Below the pieces are notes generated by a model, which did not search any database, had not been told where the DNA came from, and saw only the letters and a program-made list of their open reading frames with translations. Of a stretch of DNA of 40,895 bases, positions 15,673 to 24,315 are shown in pieces. Each line of letters begins with the position of its first letter. The stretch's first letter is position 1. The position numbers and the translations under genes were made by a program. This DNA comes from Candidatus Gastranaerophilales bacterium (GTDB taxonomy: Bacteria > Cyanobacteriota > Vampirovibrionia > Gastranaerophilales > Gastranaerophilaceae), in assembly GCA_944325655.1 (NCBI GenBank), contig CALVAW010000016.1, forward strand, positions 1-40,895. The letters run 5' to 3'.

Positions 15673-18353
15673 TATTTAGCACCCCCTGTTTTTTTGTTTT
15701 CCGGATACTCTTTTTTTATTTTTCCGAATAACGGTTGAGCTAAAAGTGTTATTGCGACGAGCCCGATTGCCATCGGGGCAAATATTTTCAGCCAACTTTT
15801 GTTATTAAATAATTTTGTTGCGAAATTTTTTATTTGTTCCGAGATACTGCTTGTTTGCAATGTTTTTTCGGTATGTTTACCAAAATCCCTGTTAATTTCT
15901 TTTAATGCTTTAATTATATTTTCTATCTCGGGTATTTCATTCTTTTCTGCTTGGAATGCTTTTGCATTAAATATCGCATTAATTAAATTGTTATAATTTT
16001 CTTTATTATGCATTTCTGCTGCAGTGTTTCTTGTGGCAATGCATCCGTCATATATAATTTTTCTTGCAGCTTCGATACCTTCAGATCCGAACTGTTCAAA
16101 TATACCTTCTTTAACTCGTCTTTCGAAATTAGCACAAATTAGAGCTTTAACTCTTGTGAAATCGATATCTGTTTTTTTGTTTTTCAAATATTTTGTAAGT
16201 GTATTGAATATGTGTTGAGGTTCTTGCTTGCCGCCAAGAATTGCATGGGTTAGTTCGGGAACATCTTTACCTTTTATGATTTCATTAATCCACACATAAT
16301 TATCTTTTTCAATATAAGTTATAAAGTTTTGAAATTCATTTTCTTGTATAAGTTTATTATTGGGACCGAGGATTCTTTTAAGAGTTTCTTTAAGTTTTTC
16401 GGCAGCTTGGTTTCCTTCATTTTTTGTACTTAAATACGTGTTTATTGCCTGTGTTAATTGATCTAGTTTTTCGAAGCATGTTTTGTCATCTTGTGTTACT
16501 GTAAATAATTTCATTAATGTTGAAGTATCAAAAAGTTTTGTCAATGCATCTTCTTGAGCTTTATTTAAACCTTGAAGATTTAATGTTCGAATTGAAGTGC
16601 GCTTGGGAGCATCGGCAATTTCGGTACTGTATTGATCAAATATTTCCATCATCCAAGCTTTGTTATTTGCTTGAATATTATATTTAAAATTATCAAATAA
16701 CGCTGTATTTTTAACAAGAGGAAAATCTTTACCGAAAGCTTCTTCAAGAGCTCTTCTGTAGCTTTCGCTGTCTGTTTTACCTCCTTCGATAAATCTTTGT
16801 GTTATTTCAAAAAATTGGTGCAATTTTTCTTCGTATTCAGTATCTTTACTTATTATTGATAATATTTGTTTTTTTATAAGTTCTTGGGTTGCTTCAACCG
16901 TTTGTGTTTTCATGGTTTTGAGATCATCGTAGTTTTGAATACCAAGTTTTTCAATAAGTTCATTTATTATTCTGTTATATTGTCTTGTAGTTATAGACTC
17001 TGATTTTGAACCTGCAACAGGATTGAGTATGCTTAGGTATGCTTTAATTCTTCCTTTTATTCTTGAAAGTATGTTGCTATTGTAATTTCTTATTGCCTCA
17101 AAGAAGCTTTCGTTGTTTACTTTTATTGATGTAATTATTTTACTTTCTTGTTTTTCTGCAATTCCGGATTCTTTTAAGATTTGTCTTAATCTTTCAAGAG
17201 TTTTTTCTTCTCCAAGACGACTTATTATTGTATTGATTTCTTCTTCGGTGAGTTTTGCTTTTGCAGCACCAACAAGCAGTGAGCTTGCAGAAGGTTTTTC
17301 GGTATTTCTAAGTACTTCTTTTAAACTATCAATGTCAATGGTGCATTTTTGTTCGCGTATTTTTCTTAAAGTTTCCGTAAGATTGTTTGATTTTAATTGT
17401 TCCAGAGGTTTTCTATCATCAGGATTTTTAAATTTATCCAGTATATTATCCAGTTGAAGTAATTTTGCAAGTCTGTCATAAAATGCATCTGTTAATTCTT
17501 TACCTTTGAATTCCGCAAATAATGCTTCCAAATCTTTAACATTGCTTAAGTCTTGTTGCTTTATAAGGTATGCGTTAAGAGCATTTTGATTTGAAAGAAT
17601 TTCGTTTGCTTTTTTAAATTCATGTTCAATAACTGCATTTTCAACTTTAGGTTGAACATAATTTCCTATGAGTGCTGTCATAAGAGGAGTTGCAAAACCT
17701 GCAGTTGCCATCCAGAGCGTTCTGTTTTGAAGAGCTGTTTTTTGTCTTTTTCTGAGCCATTTTTCTTCAGCACTTGGTTCTTCGGGGTTGATACCCATTC
17801 TTTTCATTTCTTTTATTTTTTGTTCTTTTGAATGTAAGCCCGTAGGGATAAATTGGTTATCTAAATATAAATCTTTTTTGTCTCCTTGAGCGCTTATATA
17901 TTTTTCATCTATGGGAAATCCGTGTATAATTCTTGCAGGTAAATTTATGAATATTTTTGGCCATAATGCCATTGACGCAAAGAAAGTTGTTCCGCCTATA
18001 AATTGCATTATAGCTTCTGTTTTTGTTTTTGCGTGAGCTGCCAAGAATGATGCAATAAGAAGTGCTCCGGCTTTCATGCCTAAGTCGTTTATTCTTCCCA
18101 AGTTATTATCATTCATTTTACCGGTTTTAGTCGCTTTGAAGAAATTTTTAACGTCATTAAAGTTGTCTTTTACAGCAGACGCAGTTCTTTTTATCGGACC
18201 TTCTTTTACGAGTTTTGCTTTAGGGTCGTTTGGTTTAACATCATTTGCGTGTTGTTTTAGATTTTCATATATTCTTTCATGATGCAAATTGTTTGGTTTA
18301 TTTCCATTTGTATTTATATTTAATCTGTTTTGCAGGATGGGACTTATAGTCAT
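15672..18353 (-). CDS. Large membrane protein with about 600-residue helical insert, 893 aa
   Basis: I do not recognise this family. Hydrophobic segments lie near residues 93-110 and 115-135 (LLIASFLAAHA and FIGGTTFFASMALWP), near 212-233 (LWMATAGFATPLMTALIG), and close to the C-terminus (IFAPMAIGLVAITLLAQPLF). About 600 charged, helical residues lie between the third and fourth. The hydrophobic framework resembles that of the 333-aa protein encoded just upstream: KTALQNRTLWMATAGFATPL here, against TTALENISKYIVAATGVALG there. The N-terminus starts MTISPILQNRLNIN. One-base TAATG overlaps join it to both neighbours. Its job may be to tether or regulate the GH13 enzymes at the membrane; that is inference from the operon only. 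Confidence 0.6.
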   Translation of the reverse strand: MTISPILQNRLNINTNGNKPNNLHHERIYENLKQHANDVKPNDPKAKLVKEGPIKRTASAVKDNFNDVKNFFKATKTGKMNDNNLGRINDLGMKAGALLIASFLAAHAKTKTEAIMQFIGGTTFFASMALWPKIFINLPARIIHGFPIDEKYISAQGDKKDLYLDNQFIPTGLHSKEQKIKEMKRMGINPEEPSAEEKWLRKRQKTALQNRTLWMATAGFATPLMTALIGNYVQPKVENAVIEHEFKKANEILSNQNALNAYLIKQQDLSNVKDLEALFAEFKGKELTDAFYDRLAKLLQLDNILDKFKNPDDRKPLEQLKSNNLTETLRKIREQKCTIDIDSLKEVLRNTEKPSASSLLVGAAKAKLTEEEINTIISRLGEEKTLERLRQILKESGIAEKQESKIITSIKVNNESFFEAIRNYNSNILSRIKGRIKAYLSILNPVAGSKSESITTRQYNRIINELIEKLGIQNYDDLKTMKTQTVEATQELIKKQILSIISKDTEYEEKLHQFFEITQRFIEGGKTDSESYRRALEEAFGKDFPLVKNTALFDNFKYNIQANNKAWMMEIFDQYSTEIADAPKRTSIRTLNLQGLNKAQEDALTKLFDTSTLMKLFTVTQDDKTCFEKLDQLTQAINTYLSTKNEGNQAAEKLKETLKRILGPNNKLIQENEFQNFITYIEKDNYVWINEIIKGKDVPELTHAILGGKQEPQHIFNTLTKYLKNKKTDIDFTRVKALICANFERRVKEGIFEQFGSEGIEAARKIIYDGCIATRNTAAEMHNKENYNNLINAIFNAKAFQAEKNEIPEIENIIKALKEINRDFGKHTEKTLQTSSISEQIKNFATKLFNNKSWLKIFAPMAIGLVAITLLAQPLFGKIKKEYPENKKTGGAK

Positions 18354-19354
18354 TATGCCACCTCGAATTCTTTTTTGGTATCAACTTTTGATTTCATTGT
18401 ATTTGGTTTAGATTTAAAACCTGCAGTCGGAATCAACCAAGTTAATAAAGTGGCTGCTGCTGAACCTATTAATAGTGCTTTACCGTAATTTTTTGTTATA
18501 AAGTTTCTGTTTTGTCCGTTCCATAATTGCTTAAATCCGTTTTTGAGGGCTGTTAAAATGCTTTTTGGTTTTAATAATTTGATATTTTCAAATGCTTTTT
18601 GAAAACCGAGTGCTACACCTGTGGCTGCAACAATATATTTGCTTATGTTTTCAAGAGCCGTAGTTCTTACTTTTACTTCTCTTATAAGTGGCCAAGCTGT
18701 TTGGTTTGGTGCGTTTTGTTTGGTTTTGTAGCCTGCTTTTTTCAAAATTATATCTTCATAAGCATAAATATTTCCATGCTCCAGTTCTCCCCAGACTGCG
18801 GTTTTATCTTTTCTCGGAAAGTCTGCAGAATCAAAAACACCCGGATATTGTGTTCTGACTAATCCTTTTTCCTGGTTGTTTTCAGGCAGTTCATTTATTT
18901 TATTTAAAAGTTTCCAATCAAGGTTAATACCTGTTGAAGCATATATTCCCAAATGGGCTATCTTTTTTGAAAGCCATTTGCCAAGTCCATATAAGATAAC
19001 TCCTGCTCCCATTCTTTTTGCAAATTTTGCGGCTGCCTTACCGTCCAGTTGGTTAAATGCTTTATTTGAAGCAGCATACAAACCTATAAGCATTCCGCTT
19101 CCTATAATGTAGGGAACCATGCCGAGTGATAAATATTCATAAAAATTACTGTTTTTAGAGCCGGCAAAACCTTTCGGAAAATATGTAAAAATATCGTTTG
19201 TGAGTTTGTGTGCTCCGGCTTTGATATCCATAAAAGGACCTTGTTTTGGAATATGAGGCTCTGTTTTATATATTTTTTCTTTTTTGTCTTCTTTTGATAC
19301 GTAATACCCCGTTCTTGGAAGATTGTCAAAGTTTAAACCTGAAATTTGTTGCAT
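18353..19354 (-). CDS. Multi-pass membrane protein, first gene of the GH13 operon, 333 aa
   Basis: No family was recognised. Four hydrophobic segments can be seen: YLSLGMVPYIIGSGMLIGLYA, the MGAGVILYGLG region, SKYIVAATGVALGF, and KALLIGSAAATLLTWLIPTA. A loop of about 100 polar residues lies between the second and third. The arrangement parallels the 893-aa protein. I start at ATG 19354 because GGGG lies 5-8 nt upstream; an in-frame TTG at 19369 is less likely. It is the promoter-proximal gene of a four-gene minus-strand operon with the two GH13 enzymes. The intergenic region upstream (19355-19575) is shared with the divergent STAND-TPR gene and has no clear promoter for this side. Confidence 0.6.
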   Translation of the reverse strand: MQQISGLNFDNLPRTGYYVSKEDKKEKIYKTEPHIPKQGPFMDIKAGAHKLTNDIFTYFPKGFAGSKNSNFYEYLSLGMVPYIIGSGMLIGLYAASNKAFNQLDGKAAAKFAKRMGAGVILYGLGKWLSKKIAHLGIYASTGINLDWKLLNKINELPENNQEKGLVRTQYPGVFDSADFPRKDKTAVWGELEHGNIYAYEDIILKKAGYKTKQNAPNQTAWPLIREVKVRTTALENISKYIVAATGVALGFQKAFENIKLLKPKSILTALKNGFKQLWNGQNRNFITKNYGKALLIGSAAATLLTWLIPTAGFKSKPNTMKSKVDTKKEFEVA

Positions 19355-19539
19355 TTTTACCCCAAACAACTAAACACACACATTTATATAAACAACACTA
19401 AATTGTAATTTTTGCCTTTTGTTGTTAAATATTCTTTACAATTTTTAATAATTAAATAAACCTTAAAACATACACCTAATAATCTTTGTGGCTATGACAA
19501 TTGTTTATTATAATAAATTATTTTTGAACATTTATACTA

Positions 19540-19569
19540 TTGCAAATAATGTTAAAAATTATGTACAAT
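19540..19569 (+). promoter_or_regulatory. Promoter of the leaderless STAND-TPR gene
   Basis: TTGCAA (19540-19545) and TACAAT (19564-19569) are separated by 18 nt. The ATG at 19576 begins 6 nt after the -10, with no ribosome site. A perfect 14-nt AT palindrome (TTTATTATAATAAA, 19504-19517) lies upstream; its role is unknown. Confidence 0.5.
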
Positions 19570-19575
19570 AATACT

Positions 19576-21912
19576 ATGACTCAAGGCTTTTTTCAATTTA
19601 ACAATTCTATTATAAATGAAATTCTAAATTTTGTCATATCTACTTTCGACTTACTCTACATGGATGGTCCCAAGGGTTCATCAAAAAGCGAAACAATAAA
19701 CAAAATTATACCCCGTCTTGAGGAAGATAACCTTGTTTTTCAGCATTTTTGTTTTGAAAATTCGGTAATAGATGATTTTTTGTTGAATTTTTATGATGCG
19801 TTAAGAAATTTTTCAATTGCCCAAAAAATTTCTTTAAAAAAGTTTACAGAAGGTAATTTTAAAGAAAAAGTCAGTCATTATTTTAAGACCATTAACGCAA
19901 ATTGCGTAATTGTGGTTGAAAATTTTGAGAAAGTAGATAAAAATATTGAAATTGTTGATTTTCTTTCTCATCTTGCCGGATATGAAAATGTAAAAATAAT
20001 CATTGTTTCAAGAAATGCAGGGGCTAATTTATTCAGATTTAAAAAAATTAGGGTTAAAACACTCGAGATAGAGCAAATAGATAAGAAAGATTTTAAATCA
20101 AGACTTTCTGTTTTGTCTGAACAATTGGATGATGATTTGCAGGAGAATTTTTACGAAATAACCGAAGGACTTGAATTATATTTAAAGATGGCTGTTAAAT
20201 ATTCGGGTGTTACCGGTATTTCAATAAAAGATTTGTTAAATGAATATGAAAGAAAAAATATAAGTTCAAGAATAAATTTTGAAGAATTTATGGTGTCTAA
20301 GTTTGTTTCATTGACTCCCGGCATATATCAGGGTTTGTTTAAAATTTTATGCACTTTGTCACATCCTGTGAGTATGACTTTTTTAAGTGAATATAAATTG
20401 GGAGACATTTCTCATATTGAATATTTATCGAAAAATTTTTTAATAAGTTTTTTTAAAGATGAAATATATGTAAAAGATTATTTTAAGCAATATATAGTTA
20501 AAACATTCTCCATACAAGAAAAAATGTCTTATTATAAAAACTTAATTGAAATTTATGAAAATGAATTGACAAAAAGTCCTAAAGACAGACTTTTAAGACT
20601 TTCAAGGGAGTCAATAAGAAAAGAAATAGAATATTTTAATTCCCTTATTCCGGCTATAAATTCTCCCGATAAAAGTCAAAAGGCATTTTCATATTTGGGA
20701 ATTACTTCTTCTTCCTGGCATGATGAGAAGTTGCATCAAAAGTCGAAGTTGTCGGAAAAACTCAACAAAATTAAGGAGAGAAAAAAATTTTTATCTGAGG
20801 AAGATAATAATCTTTTGATTAAAAAAAGACTTGAAGATTTGGGTCAAAAATCTTTAATAGATGAAAGCAAAGAGAAAAACAGACTTTTTATAATTAATCT
20901 AATAAACAGTTCACGAGATTTTTCAAAACAATATCAATATCAAGATGCTTTATCGGAATTAAAAAGAGCTTATGAGGTTGATTATAACGGAGAATTCAGA
21001 ATAGAGATTTTATCTCTTGAAGCAAAAAATTATGAATATTTAAATGAGTATAAAATAGCTCAAAATTATTATGAAATTGCTTTGGATATTGCATTAAAAA
21101 ATGGCGATTCGAGAGTTTGCGAGCTTGAATATTCTATCGCCAATTGTTTAAAAAATCTTTATAAAATAGATGATGCGAAAGAAAGATTTAAATCTATAGC
21201 AAGTAATGAAAATAATTCAAAAGGATATAGAGCAAGGGCCTATATAGAAATAGCTCAAATTGAAGAGGCAGATTCAAAATTAAAAGAAGCAATCAGAAAC
21301 TATGACAGAGCGCTTGAGCTTTCTTTGGGAAAAAATAAGGAGCTTACTGCAAAAATATACTATAAACTTGGTGTTTTGTACGATGAAAATCAAGATATAG
21401 AAAATGCAATAAAATATTACAGAAAAAATTATACTACAAGCTCTGAAAGGAATGAGAACAAATATTATTCAGCTTCGCTTACAAATCTTGCATTGATTTA
21501 TATGGATATGGAAAATTATAAAGAAGCAATTGATTTTTTGAAGCTTGCTCTTTTATACGACAGCGAAGTCAATGATTATGAGAACATGTATTTTTCTCAA
21601 AAAGAGCTTGCAAAATTGTATGCTAAAAGTGATGAAATAACGGCAATAGGTTATTTTAAGCAGGCGTTGTCATCTGCTCAAAAGTTGAATGATAGTTTTA
21701 AAACTGCTCTTGTTTATTTTGAAGCAGGTGAATTTCATTATGACAGAGGTAATGATGAAAAAGCACTTGTTAACTTTTTATGTGCTAAAGAAGCTCTTAA
21801 AAATACTTCTGATAATGAAAATATATCCAGAGTTAATCAAAGAATAAAAGATATTAAAATTCGTCTTGACAGTATTACATATAATTCAATAATGGAAAAG
21901 TATGATAAGTGA
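19576..21912 (+). CDS. STAND-like NTPase with C-terminal TPR repeats, 778 aa
   Basis: The N-terminal half looks like a STAND-type P-loop NTPase. A modified Walker A is at 31-38 (GPKGSSKS, with Ser where Gly precedes the Lys). A Walker B-like strand is CVIVVENFEKV (about 115), and a sensor-like IIIVSRN follows. A helical winged-helix-like region spans about 230-340. From about 440 onward there are tandem TPR-like repeats, for example ALSELKRAYEVDYNGEF, AIRNYDRALELSLGKN and AIDFLKLALLYDSE. Such proteins usually act as signalling switches or transcription regulators with TPR sensing. I chose ATG 19576 over upstream in-frame starts because the promoter -10 lies at 19564-19569. It overlaps rsmG by 11 nt. 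The partner or ligand is unknown. Confidence 0.7.
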   Translation: MTQGFFQFNNSIINEILNFVISTFDLLYMDGPKGSSKSETINKIIPRLEEDNLVFQHFCFENSVIDDFLLNFYDALRNFSIAQKISLKKFTEGNFKEKVSHYFKTINANCVIVVENFEKVDKNIEIVDFLSHLAGYENVKIIIVSRNAGANLFRFKKIRVKTLEIEQIDKKDFKSRLSVLSEQLDDDLQENFYEITEGLELYLKMAVKYSGVTGISIKDLLNEYERKNISSRINFEEFMVSKFVSLTPGIYQGLFKILCTLSHPVSMTFLSEYKLGDISHIEYLSKNFLISFFKDEIYVKDYFKQYIVKTFSIQEKMSYYKNLIEIYENELTKSPKDRLLRLSRESIRKEIEYFNSLIPAINSPDKSQKAFSYLGITSSSWHDEKLHQKSKLSEKLNKIKERKKFLSEEDNNLLIKKRLEDLGQKSLIDESKEKNRLFIINLINSSRDFSKQYQYQDALSELKRAYEVDYNGEFRIEILSLEAKNYEYLNEYKIAQNYYEIALDIALKNGDSRVCELEYSIANCLKNLYKIDDAKERFKSIASNENNSKGYRARAYIEIAQIEEADSKLKEAIRNYDRALELSLGKNKELTAKIYYKLGVLYDENQDIENAIKYYRKNYTTSSERNENKYYSASLTNLALIYMDMENYKEAIDFLKLALLYDSEVNDYENMYFSQKELAKLYAKSDEITAIGYFKQALSSAQKLNDSFKTALVYFEAGEFHYDRGNDEKALVNFLCAKEALKNTSDNENISRVNQRIKDIKIRLDSITYNSIMEKYDK

Positions 21913-22549
21913 AAAGCAAATAGAAGTTTTAGAAAATGAATTAAATTTAAGACTTGACAATGAAACGACGGAAAAGCTTAATTTATGGTTTGAAATTTTT
22001 GTTAAATATAATGAGCATACAAATTTAATGAGCTCTAATGATATAAATGTTATTTTTGAAAAACATGTTTTTGACTCTCTTGCAATAATAAAATGGGATA
22101 AATTTAAAAGTAAAAAAATGATATTAGATGTCGGCACAGGCGGCGGCTTTCCAAGTGTTATTCTTTCAATTTGTTTTTCGGATAAAAAGATTATTGCTAA
22201 TGATTCAAGAATAAAAAAGATAAATTTTATAAAAGAAGCTAAAGAAATTTTGAAGCTGAATAATCTTGAAATATGTTATTCAAGAATAGAAGAGGTTGAT
22301 TGTTTGGGGGCGGATTTGATTGTTTCTCGTGCAGTTGGAAAAATCAAGGATGTATATGAGCTTTCAAAGAAACATCTTGCTTGCGGCGGAGATTTTTTGA
22401 TTTATAAGTCGAAGCTTGTATCTTTTGAAATAGAAGAATTTAAAAGAAAATATAAAAATGCTAAATTTGAAATAATTTCATATAATCTTCCTTTGGAAGA
22501 AAATTTTGATAGAAATTTGGTTATTTTACATTCATTTAATAAGGCTTGA
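21902..22549 (+). CDS. rsmG: 16S rRNA (guanine-527-N7) methyltransferase RsmG, 215 aa
   Basis: RsmG (GidB) methylates G527 of 16S rRNA using SAM. Family motifs are LNLWFEIFVKYNEHTNLMSS, then FDSLAIIKWDKF, the SAM-binding ILDVGTGGGFPSVILSI, and IVSRAVGKI. The length fits the family. Its ATG lies inside the end of the STAND-TPR gene (11-nt overlap), so translation is coupled. Its tail overlaps the tail of engB on the opposite strand by 18 nt. Confidence 0.93.
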   Translation: MISEKQIEVLENELNLRLDNETTEKLNLWFEIFVKYNEHTNLMSSNDINVIFEKHVFDSLAIIKWDKFKSKKMILDVGTGGGFPSVILSICFSDKKIIANDSRIKKINFIKEAKEILKLNNLEICYSRIEEVDCLGADLIVSRAVGKIKDVYELSKKHLACGGDFLIYKSKLVSFEIEEFKRKYKNAKFEIISYNLPLEENFDRNLVILHSFNKA

Positions 22550-23113
22550 AATTTTATTTAAAATTTCATCTGAATAGTATTTGTTTTTTGATGAAAAAGC
22601 TAAAACGTCATTTTGAAATTCGTTTTTTATTATTGCAATTTTTTTTGCAATTTCATTTCTTGAAATATAGTCGCATTTTGTCAAAATGTTAAAACAGGGA
22701 ATGTTGTTGTGTTTCAACCAAGTTTGCATTTGAATATCATTGTTTTGAATGTCATGTCTTGCATCAATGAATTGTATGGTAGAAATCAAACCTTTTCTTT
22801 TGAGAAGGTATTCTTCCAGATTTTTTTGCCAAGATTCCTGTTCTTTTTTTGATACTTTTGCAAAACCGTATCCCGGAAGGTCGGCTAATATAAATGGCTT
22901 GAAATCAGTTTGTATTTCAAACAGATTAATGAGACGTGTTTTGCCCGGGGTATTGGAAGTTTTTGCAAGCTTAGATTGATTAACCAAAGTATTTATAAAA
23001 CTGGATTTACCCACATTTGAACGTCCGAGAAGGGCAAATTCGGGCATGTTAAAAACAGGACACAGTTTTAAATTGGGAGAGCTTATTAAAAATTTTGCAT
23101 TTTTTATCTTCAT
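22532..23113 (-). CDS. engB: Ribosome biogenesis GTPase EngB/YsxC, 193 aa
   Basis: This is a small essential-type GTPase of large-subunit assembly. G1 is GRSNVGKSS (30-38), the G2 region is TPGKTRLINLF, G3 is DLPGYGFAKVS, G4 is LTKCDYIS and G5 is SSKN. The length is typical. It is 4 nt downstream of the 89-aa gene and probably cotranscribed from that gene's leaderless promoter. Confidence 0.93.
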   Translation of the reverse strand: MKIKNAKFLISSPNLKLCPVFNMPEFALLGRSNVGKSSFINTLVNQSKLAKTSNTPGKTRLINLFEIQTDFKPFILADLPGYGFAKVSKKEQESWQKNLEEYLLKRKGLISTIQFIDARHDIQNNDIQMQTWLKHNNIPCFNILTKCDYISRNEIAKKIAIIKNEFQNDVLAFSSKNKYYSDEILNKISSLIK

Positions 23114-23117
23114 ATAT

Positions 23118-23387
23118 TTAAACTGCCGTTTGAGCTTGTTTTTCTTTAAGGGCTTGTTTTTTTAGCATTTGTCTTTTATATATAACACTGCTTAAAAGAT
23201 TATAAGCGCTTTCGCTATTGATTACGTTAATGTTGATTTTATCGTCCGTTAATTCAACATTAATTGATTTGCTCGATATAAAATCAGACCTAAAACCCGT
23301 GATTTGTATTATCCTGTTTTTTAAGATAGATAAGGGTAAGGCAATAAACTCTTCAAATGAATCCATGATTTTATTTTTGCTTTTCAT
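23118..23387 (-). CDS. Small hypothetical protein, 89 aa
   Basis: No domain was recognised. The N-terminus is helical (MDSFEEFIALPLSILKNRI). A central part with alternating beta-like residues (SINVELTDDKININVI) follows, then a basic, Gln/Lys-rich C-terminus. It is the first gene of a two-gene unit with engB. A perfect extended -10 lies 7 nt before its ATG and there is no ribosome site, so it is a strong leaderless candidate. Confidence 0.6.
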   Translation of the reverse strand: MKSKNKIMDSFEEFIALPLSILKNRIIQITGFRSDFISSKSINVELTDDKININVINSESAYNLLSSVIYKRQMLKKQALKEKQAQTAV

Positions 23388-23394
23388 TAAAATA

Positions 23395-23403
23395 ATTATA
23401 ACA
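23395..23403 (-). promoter_or_regulatory. Extended -10 for the leaderless 89-aa gene and engB
   Basis: On the minus strand the sequence reads TG-T-TATAAT, then seven bases, then the ATG at 23387. The divergent speE -10 is only about 17 bp away. Confidence 0.6.
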
Positions 23404-23420
23404 AATACTAAATTTTTTTG

Positions 23421-23426
23421 TATAAT
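23421..23426 (+). promoter_or_regulatory. -10 box of speE
   Basis: A perfect TATAAT precedes speE by 35 nt, and AAGGA (23451-23455) provides a normal ribosome site. No clear -35 is visible. Confidence 0.5.
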
Positions 23427-23461
23427 TATGAAACAAGTTTAAGATAAATAAAGGAAAAGAA

Positions 23462-24313
23462 ATGGCTGAGAAATTGTATCATGAAATTACGCCCGAAGGT
23501 TTTGGCATTGCCATAGAAAATGATAAAGATTTATTTTCAGATAAATCACCGTATCAAGATGTTGACGTTTTTCATTCAAGAGCTTTTGGTAACGTTTTGA
23601 CTTTAGATGGCTTGATGATGGTTACAGAGCGTGATGAATTTTTCTATCATGAAATGATTGTTCATATTCCCATGTTGTCTCATAAAAATCCTCAAAATGT
23701 TCTTGTTATAGGTGGCGGAGATGGCGGAACGGTTCGTGAGCTTTTAAAATATGATTCAATTAAACATATAGATATGGTCGAAATAGATGGAATGGTAATT
23801 GAGGCTTCAAAAAAATATTTTCCAACAGTTTCATTGGGACTTAATGATGCAAGAGTTTCTGTTCTTGTTCAGGATGCCGTTGACTTTATTAAAGATAAAG
23901 AAGATGAATATGACGTTGTTTTAATTGACTCAACGGATCCTATCGGCCCTGGAGAAGGTTTATTTAATGAAAGTTTTTATAATAATGTGAAAAGAGCGCT
24001 AAAAAAAGGCGGAATAGTTGTTCCTCAGACAGAGGGACCTTTTGCTCAGAGTGAAAATATGAGAAAAACTTATGCGCTTTTAAGAAAAGTGTTCAAAAAT
24101 GTTGCGCCATATTGCGGTCCGATGCCGACATATCCCGGCGGATATTGGTCTTGGGGTTTTTGCAGTGATGATGTAGAGATTCCTTTAGATTCTTCAAAAA
24201 TTGACGAAACTCGTGCAGATAAAATTTCTAAAACCTGTAAAATTTATAACAGAGCCTTGCATAGTGCAGTATTTTGTGTGCCTAATTTTGTGTCGGAACT
24301 TGCAAACGGGTAA
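23462..24313 (+). CDS. speE: Spermidine synthase (polyamine aminopropyltransferase), 283 aa
   Basis: SpeE transfers an aminopropyl group from decarboxylated S-adenosylmethionine to putrescine. Seen motifs are FGNVLTLDGLMMVTERDEFFYHEM, the binding loop VIGGGDGGTVRELLKY, VEIDGMVIEASKKYFP, and the catalytic segment IDSTDPIGPGEGLF. The length is typical. The ribosome site is AAGGAAAAG. It is followed after 2 nt by aroA in an apparent operon. Confidence 0.93.
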   Translation: MAEKLYHEITPEGFGIAIENDKDLFSDKSPYQDVDVFHSRAFGNVLTLDGLMMVTERDEFFYHEMIVHIPMLSHKNPQNVLVIGGGDGGTVRELLKYDSIKHIDMVEIDGMVIEASKKYFPTVSLGLNDARVSVLVQDAVDFIKDKEDEYDVVLIDSTDPIGPGEGLFNESFYNNVKRALKKGGIVVPQTEGPFAQSENMRKTYALLRKVFKNVAPYCGPMPTYPGGYWSWGFCSDDVEIPLDSSKIDETRADKISKTCKIYNRALHSAVFCVPNFVSELANG

Positions 24314-24315
24314 AA

